From Ruminococcus sp. (GTDB taxonomy: Bacteria; Bacillota; Clostridia; Oscillospirales; Ruminococcaceae), in contig JAFZRF010000026.1 of NCBI GenBank assembly GCA_017620025.1, positions 1 to 46,718 of the forward strand: a stretch of 46,718 bases of DNA, in the 5' to 3' direction. Shown piece by piece: positions 1 through 6,405 of the stretch. Made by a program: the position numbers and the translations under genes. Under the pieces are notes generated by a model, which made no database searches, was not told the origin of the DNA, and was given only the letters and a program-made list of their open reading frames with translations. How positions within the stretch are numbered: position 1 is the stretch's first letter; every line of letters starts with the position of its first letter.

Positions 1-42
1 ATTTGCTAAATCTCACACAAAAGCCAAAGAGGAACACCTCCC

Positions 43-174
43 GGGGCAAGGAGGGAGGGAAAAAGAAAACCGCAGCAAAAACCGGCATTTCCCTCCCTCC
101 TTTCCCCTCACGGTTTTCCTCTCTGGACTCTCTTTTCCCTTCCCCCTTTCTTCCCACCCATTGCCGGTTTTTGC
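43..174. repeat. Strand-asymmetric purine/pyrimidine element with overlapping inverted repeats
   Basis: A purine-rich block is followed by a roughly 70-nt almost pure pyrimidine tract (88-157). A 15-bp perfect inverted repeat pairs 48-62 with 88-102. A 13-bp one pairs 75-87 with 162-174, and an 8-bp one pairs 65-72 with 111-118. The arms interlock, so the helices are mutually exclusive or form a pseudoknot. I see no ribosome binding site or convincing reading frame here. It may be a genome repeat or a remnant of a 3' region. Confidence 0.5.
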
Positions 175-265
175 TTTCTTCAGACACGCAGGCTAAAGTC
201 GGCTGTCGCACGGGTGACATAATGTGCGTCGTTACTTTTGAAGGCAGGCTTCAGCTGGTGTAGGG

Positions 266-365
266 GGCGATGCCTACATTTCAAATCATCGCCGGCAGGC
301 GATACCTATAATTCCGAATTAAATCCAGTGGCTCAGGATAATTATGAATTATGAATTATGAATTG
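266..365. repeat. Degenerate intergenic repeat ending in 7-bp tandem repeats
   Basis: The segment contains short GC-rich inverted pieces (for example GGGGGCGATGCC and related CATCGCC at 273-305) and ends with three exact tandem copies of ATTATGA at 341-361. It has the texture of a decayed interspersed repeat and lies directly before the nadC terminator. No gene is apparent. Confidence 0.4.
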
Positions 366-392
366 AAAAGGGCTGCCGTTGGCAGCCCTTTT
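366..392 (-). terminator. Terminator of the nadB-nadC operon
   Basis: A 12-bp perfect inverted repeat (AAAAGGGCTGCC / GGCAGCCCTTTT) with a 3-nt loop lies 11 bp beyond the nadC stop. The A/T ends give a T-run on either strand, so it could act in both directions. Confidence 0.85.
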
Positions 393-403
393 CAGCGGAT
401 ATT

Positions 404-1243
404 TCACTTCTTTATCTTCATCGAGATATCGAAGCATTTTACGGAGTGTGTCAGTGCGCCGAGTGAGATGATATCTACTCCAGTCTCAGCGATCTGACGG
501 ATATTGGCATCTGTGACGTTACCGGAGGCCTCAAGCAGTGCTGCTCCGTCAACGAGCTTTACTGCCTCTGCCATGGTCTCGCAGGTCATGTTATCAAGCA
601 TGATGATGTCTGCTCCGATAGCCTTTGCCTCGGCTACCTCCTCGAGTGTACGTGTCTCGACCTCTATCTTTACGGTGTGGCCGAGCTTCTCACGGAGTGC
701 GTTCACTGCCGGAGTGATGCCACCGTATGCGTCGATATGATTGTCCTTGAGCATAGCGCAGTCGGAAAGGTTGAAGCGGTGGTTCTTGCCGCCGCCAACA
801 GTAACCGAGTACTTCTGCAGAGCACGCAGGCCGGGCAGTGTCTTTCTTGTATCGGTAACAGAGGCGTTAGTGCCCTTGACGAGCTCCACGCACCTGTTTG
901 TTGCTGTTGCTATGCCTGACATATGCTGAAGGAGATTGAGAGCCGTTCTCTCGCCCTTGAGGAGAGTGAGCGTGCTGCCCTCGAGCTCTGCGATGATATC
1001 ACCCTTCTGTACCTTAGTACCGTCCTTGATGAGTATGCGGAAATCAACATCGCCGCCTGCAAGGTCGAACACTCTCTTAGCTACCTCGATGCCGCATACG
1101 ACACCGGAGTCCTTGGCTACGTAGTAGGCAGAGCTGCGGTGATCCTCGGGGATGAGGTTATCGGCAGCGGCGTCTATGTAGTTGATGTCCTCCATAAGTG
1201 CAGTCGTGATTATATTGTCTATATAACACTGTAGAAGCTTCAT
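404..1243 (-). CDS. nadC: Nicotinate-nucleotide pyrophosphorylase (quinolinate phosphoribosyltransferase)
   Basis: NadC converts quinolinate and PRPP to nicotinate mononucleotide, CO2 and pyrophosphate in cytosolic de novo NAD synthesis. The 279-aa product has the usual family length. It carries the PRPP/quinolinate-binding signature DTRKTLPGLR followed by VTVGGGKNHRFNL, and the barrel motif DIIMLDN near the C-terminus. The frame stays open 40 codons upstream, but I place the start at the ATG at 1243, which has a GAAAGGAAG ribosome binding site and begins MKLLQCYIDN as in the family. The upstream extension lies inside the 3' end of the peptidase gene and looks non-coding. It is the last gene of the nadB operon and is followed by a strong hairpin. 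Confidence 0.95.
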   Translation of the reverse strand: MKLLQCYIDNIITTALMEDINYIDAAADNLIPEDHRSSAYYVAKDSGVVCGIEVAKRVFDLAGGDVDFRILIKDGTKVQKGDIIAELEGSTLTLLKGERTALNLLQHMSGIATATNRCVELVKGTNASVTDTRKTLPGLRALQKYSVTVGGGKNHRFNLSDCAMLKDNHIDAYGGITPAVNALREKLGHTVKIEVETRTLEEVAEAKAIGADIIMLDNMTCETMAEAVKLVDGAALLEASGNVTDANIRQIAETGVDIISLGALTHSVKCFDISMKIKK

Positions 1244-1260
1244 AGCTTTTCTTCCTTTCG

Positions 1261-2559
1261 TTAATACTTGTATACCGAATCTATGCAGAGATACTCCTCC
1301 AGCGTAAGACCGGAATCGTATACCATCTTTGCAAGCTCCTTGCCGAGGTAGCGGACGTGCCATGATTCATACTTGTATCCGGTTATGTCCTGCTTGCCCT
1401 GCGGATAGCGTATGATGAATCCGAATCTCCAGCAGTTTGCTGCGAGCCATGCGGCCTCGGGAGTACTGTCGAACCAGCTTCCGGCGTAGTTGATATCAGC
1501 TGCAAGTCCGGTCTGATGCTCGGAATGACCGGGACGTGCGGAATAGGTATCCGCCTTTGCCTTGCCGTCACGGTTCACGTAGGAGTTGTAAAGAGTGGAC
1601 TGATAGCTGTAGGAGCGGTAGCCGGAGCATATACTCAGGCTCAGCCCCTTCTCCGACCATGCAGCGCTCTTCATCTCGTTGAATGCCGTCTGCGTCTCGG
1701 CAGTAAGTGCGCCGGGATTGTAGGTTGACGGAAGTGCATAGGTCTTGTTGGCTATCATTATGCCGTTGACGTACGTAATGCCGTTCACAGTCGTTATCTC
1801 ACGGCGGGTAAAGCTCTCTCTCCTGCCGTCTTCATAAGTCAGCGTGAAGTGGTGCTTATCAGTTCTTGAAAGAGTGATGTGCTCTATATCGCCGTACTCA
1901 GTGCTTCCGCACCAGCAGAGCTTTATCCCGTCTCCCTCCGGCAGCCAGAAGAACTCACGTCCGTTACAGCTTCCGGTATAGCCGCTGAATTTCCAGCTGC
2001 GCTCTCCGAAATCGCCGGAGGTAACATACTCTCCGGTCAGCTCTGACGACGGCAGAAGTGCGGTATCGCCTGCGGGAGAAAAGGCTTCAAGGCCGTAGTC
2101 ATCCCAGTGGAGCGAGAAGCTGTCATCGCTGTTCCATACGATATCAGCCATGGCAGTTGAACCGCCGCTGCTGAAGGTGAAGCGGCTGTCCGTTACAGAA
2201 GCTGTGAAATCTGTCGTCTGTGCTGCCCCGCCGCCGAATATATAACCTGTGCCGCCGCTGAACCAGTAAAGGCGGACACCGTTCTCTCCGGTGCCTACCC
2301 ACATACCTTCGGGGAGCTTGCTGCTGTATTCCGTGACGTATTTTCTCTCGAACACCAGGTCAAAGCCGTCTACAACGCCGTCGTGGTTGAAATCGCCCTT
2401 GCCGTACTCAAGCTCTCCTTCACCGAGGAGGTAGCTGCCGAGCGAGGTAAGAGTGTTTTCCGTTGCGGCATACTCGATGCGGGTACCGCCGGTAATGAGC
2501 GGTACTGCCGATGCGGCTGTGATGACTGCTGCTGTAATGAATGCTGCTGCGTGTTTCAT
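1261..2559 (-). CDS. Secreted VanY-like D-Ala-D-Ala carboxypeptidase with a half-dockerin
   Basis: The 432-aa protein begins with a signal peptide (about residues 1-25). A single calcium-loop repeat with dockerin spacing follows (about 50-75, KGDFNHDGVVDGFD), then a beta-rich middle region (about 80-260) of unknown type, then a C-terminal peptidase M15B domain. Metal ligands are visible in SARPGHSEHQTGLAADI (about 343-358) and in ESWHVRY (about 398-404). The family trims the terminal D-alanine from peptidoglycan stem peptides. Only one calcium loop is present where a true dockerin has two, so cohesin binding is uncertain. The gene starts 3 bp after the stop of the nucleotidyltransferase gene and is presumably co-transcribed with nadB and nadC, an odd place for a wall enzyme. 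Confidence 0.88.
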   Translation of the reverse strand: MKHAAAFITAAVITAASAVPLITGGTRIEYAATENTLTSLGSYLLGEGELEYGKGDFNHDGVVDGFDLVFERKYVTEYSSKLPEGMWVGTGENGVRLYWFSGGTGYIFGGGAAQTTDFTASVTDSRFTFSSGGSTAMADIVWNSDDSFSLHWDDYGLEAFSPAGDTALLPSSELTGEYVTSGDFGERSWKFSGYTGSCNGREFFWLPEGDGIKLCWCGSTEYGDIEHITLSRTDKHHFTLTYEDGRRESFTRREITTVNGITYVNGIMIANKTYALPSTYNPGALTAETQTAFNEMKSAAWSEKGLSLSICSGYRSYSYQSTLYNSYVNRDGKAKADTYSARPGHSEHQTGLAADINYAGSWFDSTPEAAWLAANCWRFGFIIRYPQGKQDITGYKYESWHVRYLGKELAKMVYDSGLTLEEYLCIDSVYKY

Positions 2560-2562
2560 GCG

Positions 2563-3336
2563 TTATTCCCCCTTTTCAAGGAGACCGAGAAAGGCAGCAT
2601 CAAGCTTTTCCCAGCTGCGCTCACGGGTGTTGTCTGTCTTCTCCGCAAGTATCTTCATAACACGTATCTCCTGCTCAATCCATCTGTTGAGCTCATCGAT
2701 ACGCTTTCCTGTCCCGATCTCCGGTGTCTGCATTTTCTTTTCAAGAAGCTCCTCCACATAAGGCCTGATATCGCTCTCCAGCTCAGCTTCCATAAGCTCA
2801 GAGAAGAGCATCGGGGGCGGAGTTTCCTTATCGGCTATCCACCGGCAGGCAAGCAGCGGGCGCAGTACATAGAAGTACTTTTTCAGCCTTACCTCCTCGG
2901 TGCGGAGATACTCCTTATAGTTGTGGCGTGCTGTACTGAGGTAATGATAGATGCCGTGCGTCCTGCTGAAATAGCTGTCCGTCACTTCGCTGATCCTCTT
3001 CCAGTCCTCCGTGGTACGATAGACTATCGGAGAGTTCTTCCACTCGAATACAGTCGGGTTCGACTTGTACAGCAGGCGAAGCATCTTCTGTATATCCCAG
3101 CCGCTGATATCATATACGTCGTCAAGCTGCCATTCTATGACATCCCTTGTCTTCTCGAGCTTCAGATACCATTCCGCCGGGCGGACGTAAACGAACCTTA
3201 CGTCGTAGTCGCTGTCGGGTGAGGCAAAGCCCCATGCACGGCTGCCGGACTCAACGCAGTGGAGTATCCTGATGTTCTCGGTCTCTTCTATTTCGGTAAG
3301 CTTTTTCTTTATGCGGGATACTATCTCGTCTGACAT
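2563..3336 (-). CDS. Predicted nucleotidyltransferase (YcgL/RlaP type)
   Basis: The N-terminal part has the nucleotidyltransferase signature GSRAWGFASPDSDYDVRFVY: a GS motif followed by paired acidic residues (DSDYD) that would bind Mg-NTP. The rest matches the COG3541/PF10127 type in layout, with a helical C-terminal half. The substrate is unknown for this family. The start at 3336 (MSDEIV) is preferred over the ATG at 3342 because GAGGTGA is only one base from the latter. It sits between nadB (30 bp upstream) and the half-dockerin peptidase gene (3 bp downstream), so it is in the same operon. A role in NAD metabolism is only suggested by that position. Confidence 0.85.
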   Translation of the reverse strand: MSDEIVSRIKKKLTEIEETENIRILHCVESGSRAWGFASPDSDYDVRFVYVRPAEWYLKLEKTRDVIEWQLDDVYDISGWDIQKMLRLLYKSNPTVFEWKNSPIVYRTTEDWKRISEVTDSYFSRTHGIYHYLSTARHNYKEYLRTEEVRLKKYFYVLRPLLACRWIADKETPPPMLFSELMEAELESDIRPYVEELLEKKMQTPEIGTGKRIDELNRWIEQEIRVMKILAEKTDNTRERSWEKLDAAFLGLLEKGE

Positions 3337-3365
3337 TATCATTCACCTCTTGCAGTATTTATGTA

Positions 3366-4832
3366 TTACTGCATTACCTCGCCGAGTATGATATATGCCA
3401 CTGTCACGATGGACTTAGCGAGCACATAATCGGGATCCATGAAGTAGCCGCCGCTGATGAGATCGTCCCTTATCTCCTTGACACGCTTGAAGCCCTTTGC
3501 GGCTGCCTCCTTGTCGGGAATGACAAAGTGTGCGGTCTGGAGTATCTTTCTGGTCTCGGTGCGGACTCCCTTGGGAATATGCGGTGCTCCGATATGGGGA
3601 TCGAACTGTGCAGTCTCGAAATCCTCCGGAGCTTCTCCGATACGGGAGGCTATGCAGCCGGCAGCATGGCGTGAGAATACAAGTGCCTCAAGCAGTGAGT
3701 TGCTCGCGAGACGGTTGCTGCCGTGTACTCCTGTGTGAGAACATTCGCCGCAGGCAAAGAGATTGCGGAGAGTGGTCTCGGAGTTGTTGTCAACGTCGAT
3801 ACCGCCCATCAGGTAGTGCTGACAGGGGAATATCGGCACGGGCTCCTTGGTGAGGTCATAGCCCTGCTCAAGGAGGTTCTTGTAGATCATCGGGAAGCGC
3901 TTCTTCAGGAACTCGCTGTCCTTGTAGCTTATGTCAAGGTAGAAGTCGGTGGAGTTCTGCTTGCGGGATTCGAGGATAATTGAATGGGATACAACGTCTC
4001 TCGGTGCAAGCTCAAGGCGCTCGTCGTAGTTGTGCATGAAGCGCTCCTTCTTGCAGTTGAGAAGGTATGCGCCCTCACCTCTTACAGCCTCGGAGATAAG
4101 GAAGCATTCTCTTGTCTCACGGTTGTTGAAGGCTGTCGGGTGGAACTGCACGTAGCTGAGATTCTTGATCTTTGCGCCCATCTCATAGGCGAAGGTTATG
4201 CCGTCGCCGGTAGCGATGGCGGAGTTTGTCGTGAACTGGTATACTCTTCCGATACCGCCGGTAGCAAGTATCATGAAGTGGCAGTTGGCTGTCATGTAGC
4301 TCTCATCCGGCAGTCTCAGGAACGCTGAGTAGCCTGTGGAGGTCTGCTTCACCTCGCACATGATGGTGTTCTCCATGATAGTAACATTCGGGAGAGTTTT
4401 CACGTTCTCAAGGAGGGTGGTCGTTATCTCCTTGCCTGTAGCATCAGCGTGGTGGAAGATGCGGTGGTGGCTGTGACCGCCCTCAAGTGTGCGGTGGTAG
4501 CTGCCGTCGGGATTCTTGTCGAAATCAACGCCGAGGTCGATTATGTGCTCGATATCCTTTGCCGCTTCGCTGACAAGGGTATGAACAGCATCGACGTTGT
4601 TCTTGAAGCCGCCGGCGATGAGGGTATCGTTCAGGTGATACTGTATATTATCGCTCGGGGAATCGTATACGCCGGCGATGCCGCCCTGTGCGAGCATGGA
4701 ATTGCAGAGCGGCAGCTCACGCTTGCAGAGGATAAGTATGCTGAGCTCCCTGGGGAGGTTTATAGCAGCATAAAGTCCTGCCGCACCGCAGCCTGCAATG
4801 ATGACATCATAGTTCTTTATGTTATTAGACAT
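3366..4832 (-). CDS. nadB: L-aspartate oxidase
   Basis: NadB oxidises L-aspartate to iminoaspartate, the first step of de novo NAD synthesis, using FAD. Visible motifs are the FAD-binding GCGAAGLYAA near the N-terminus, the active-site region EGGHSHHRIFHHADATG, QFHPTAF, and the C-terminal FAD motif ACGECSHTGVHGSNRLASNS. The product is about 488 aa, slightly short at the C-terminus compared with enterobacterial NadB. An in-frame GTG lies at 4841, but AAAGGA is next to it and well placed for the ATG at 4832. It is the first gene of the operon with nadC. No nadA (quinolinate synthase) is present in the window. Confidence 0.95.
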   Translation of the reverse strand: MSNNIKNYDVIIAGCGAAGLYAAINLPRELSILILCKRELPLCNSMLAQGGIAGVYDSPSDNIQYHLNDTLIAGGFKNNVDAVHTLVSEAAKDIEHIIDLGVDFDKNPDGSYHRTLEGGHSHHRIFHHADATGKEITTTLLENVKTLPNVTIMENTIMCEVKQTSTGYSAFLRLPDESYMTANCHFMILATGGIGRVYQFTTNSAIATGDGITFAYEMGAKIKNLSYVQFHPTAFNNRETRECFLISEAVRGEGAYLLNCKKERFMHNYDERLELAPRDVVSHSIILESRKQNSTDFYLDISYKDSEFLKKRFPMIYKNLLEQGYDLTKEPVPIFPCQHYLMGGIDVDNNSETTLRNLFACGECSHTGVHGSNRLASNSLLEALVFSRHAAGCIASRIGEAPEDFETAQFDPHIGAPHIPKGVRTETRKILQTAHFVIPDKEAAAKGFKRVKEIRDDLISGGYFMDPDYVLAKSIVTVAYIILGEVMQ

Positions 4833-4867
4833 AAGGTTCACGTCCTTTGACAGAGATTTATAAATAC

Positions 4868-4896
4868 ATTATACCACATATTTTTCCTGCTGTCAC
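4868..4896 (-). promoter_or_regulatory. Sigma-A promoter of the nadB operon
   Basis: On the minus strand GTGACA and TATAAT are separated by exactly 17 bp, about 35 bp upstream of the nadB start. I see no clear operator repeat next to it. Confidence 0.65.
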
Positions 4897-5049
4897 TATA
4901 TTTTTAATAATTGTCCGTCATAAGTACGTAAAAATCACAAAGCTGCCGGAGTGTCACTCTGTAATAACATTCGTACGAGGAAACAGGAGAAGGACAGCCG
5001 GCTTATCAGAAGCTTATTCAGAAATATGTTACAGATGTATATAAAAGTC

Positions 5050-5078
5050 TTGCAAATTTCAGAATAATATGTTATAAT
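5050..5078 (+). promoter_or_regulatory. Sigma-A promoter of the GT2 gene
   Basis: TTGCAA and a perfect TATAAT are separated by 17 bp, and the start codon is at 5111 with GGAGGT 7 bp before it. Confidence 0.75.
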
Positions 5079-5110
5079 AAACATTATTATTGTTTTACGG
5101 AGGTATAATA

Positions 5111-6064
5111 ATGCTTATTTCTATTACAGTACCGTGCTATAACGAGGAGAAAAACATCCCCGCTTTCTATAATGTTATAACCGAAGTGGCTGCCGGTTTT
5201 GAGGAGGGAGTCGATTTCGAGTTTATTTTTGTAAATGACGGTTCAAAGGATGAGACATACAGAGTCATGAAGGAATACAGCGAAAAGGACAGCCGTGTCA
5301 AGTATGTCTCCTTCTCGAGGAATTTCGGAAAGGAGGCTGCAATGCTCGCCGGTCTTGAGGCAGCTTCCGGCGACTATGTCGTTGTTATAGATGCCGATCT
5401 TCAGGATCCGCCGGAGCTGATCAAGGATATGTATCAGCTGATGAAGTCCGGAGAGTATGAACGTATAGCCACACGAAGAGTTGACCGTAAGGGAGAGCCT
5501 GTTATACGTTCTTTCTTTGCAAAGACATTCTATAAGCTGATAAACAAGATATCCAACGTAAAGATCGTTGACGGCGCCCGTGACTATTCCATGATGTCAA
5601 GACGCATGGTCGATTCCGTTCTTTCTCTCAAGGAGAAATCAAGATTCACAAAGGGACTTTTCGAGTGGCCGGGCTATAAGACAAAGTGGCTGGAGTTCAA
5701 CAATGTTGCAAGAAATGAAGGCGGCTCAAAATGGTCTTTCTTCAAGCTGTTCTCTTACTCTATCGAAGGAATCGTCGCCTTCTCACACTTCCCTCTCGTT
5801 CTTTCCTCTATCATGGGAGTTCTGCTGTTCTTCATCTCTCTCCTGTTCATAGTCATCATTATAGTAAGAAAGCTGGTATTCGGCGATGAAGTTACCGGCT
5901 GGGCATCCACAGCCTGTATCATCCTTATGGTAGCCGGACTTCAGCAGTTCAGCCTCGGTATAATCGGAAGCTATCTGGCAAGAGTCTTTGTCGAGGTCAA
6001 GGACAGACCGATGTATGTCGTTCTCGATACAAATATCGACAAGACACTTCCTAAGAAAGACTGA
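5111..6064 (+). CDS. Membrane-anchored GT2 glycosyltransferase (DPM1/GtrB-like)
   Basis: The 317-aa protein has an N-terminal family 2 glycosyltransferase domain (LISITVPCYNEE at the start, then FVNDGSKD and the metal-binding VVVIDADLQDPPE). Two C-terminal membrane helices follow (about residues 235-260 and 270-300). This arrangement is typical of enzymes that transfer a sugar from a nucleotide donor to undecaprenyl phosphate at the inner face of the membrane, feeding GT-C transferases. A GT-C-like enzyme is encoded at 20335-22110 and could be a user of such a donor, but there is no direct link. The start at 5111 has GGAGGT at ideal spacing. The gene is monocistronic and its 3' end runs into a multi-hairpin repeat. 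Confidence 0.9.
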   Translation: MLISITVPCYNEEKNIPAFYNVITEVAAGFEEGVDFEFIFVNDGSKDETYRVMKEYSEKDSRVKYVSFSRNFGKEAAMLAGLEAASGDYVVVIDADLQDPPELIKDMYQLMKSGEYERIATRRVDRKGEPVIRSFFAKTFYKLINKISNVKIVDGARDYSMMSRRMVDSVLSLKEKSRFTKGLFEWPGYKTKWLEFNNVARNEGGSKWSFFKLFSYSIEGIVAFSHFPLVLSSIMGVLLFFISLLFIVIIIVRKLVFGDEVTGWASTACIILMVAGLQQFSLGIIGSYLARVFVEVKDRPMYVVLDTNIDKTLPKKD

Positions 6065-6093
6065 CGACCGATAACAAGAGAATCCTTAGTTCT

Positions 6094-6206
6094 ATCAGGG
6101 GACGCCTTCACTTGCAAGGCGTCCCCTCTTCAAAAGCAGTCCCCCGGACTGTTTTTGAATTCACCCCTTGCGAAGCGCCCTGCGGCAAAGCCCCTTTAGA
6201 ATCCCA
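6094..6206. repeat. Multi-hairpin repeat, copy A (internally deleted)
   Basis: The copy starts with the hairpin AGGGGACGCCT / AGGCGTCCCCT, then a second imperfect hairpin around CAGTCCCCCGGACTG, then CACCCCTTGCGAAGCGCCCTGCGG and the tail CCCCTTTAGAATCCCA. Compared with copies C and D it lacks the central 60-70 bp that contain the CAGAGG/CCTCTG and AAAGGGG/CCCCTTT hairpins. It begins about 30 bp after the GT2 stop and may serve as its terminator. Confidence 0.8.
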
Positions 6207-6284
6207 AACTTATTGTAATACTTCCTAATCCCGAATTTCGCATTTTCCGCTGAAGTCACCGTGCAGTCACACACCTCCCCATGC

Positions 6285-6313
6285 TTGACAAAAAGCTGTG
6301 CCGGTGCTATAAT
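6285..6313 (+). promoter_or_regulatory. Sigma-A promoter of the HTH-cupin-synthetase gene
   Basis: Perfect consensus hexamers TTGACA and TATAAT are separated by 17 bp, about 90 bp before the start codon. Confidence 0.85.
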
Positions 6314-6335
6314 GATATGCGTGTAAGCACCGGCA
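6299..6335. promoter_or_regulatory. Candidate operator: inverted repeat on the -10 box
   Basis: TGCCGGTGCT (6299-6308) and AGCACCGGCA (6326-6335) are perfect 10-bp arms separated by 17 bp. The left arm runs into the -10 box and the right arm lies around +6 to +15. Because the left arm is upstream of the start site the repeat cannot fold as RNA, so a DNA operator is more likely. The downstream gene encodes its own HTH domain, which makes autoregulation a natural hypothesis. Confidence 0.6.
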
Positions 6336-6405
6336 GAAATACGCTTTACAGCATATAAAATGACATTACCGCTGCCGGAATCTTTATGAAAGGAACAGGC
6401 TTGCC

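Noticed and set aside
3-263. 86-codon open frame on the plus strand
   Set aside because: It covers the interlocking repeats, has no ribosome binding site and a low-complexity Lys/Ser/Pro product.
2383-3222. 279-codon plus-strand frame
   Set aside because: It is antisense to the half-dockerin peptidase and nucleotidyltransferase genes, both of which show family motifs.
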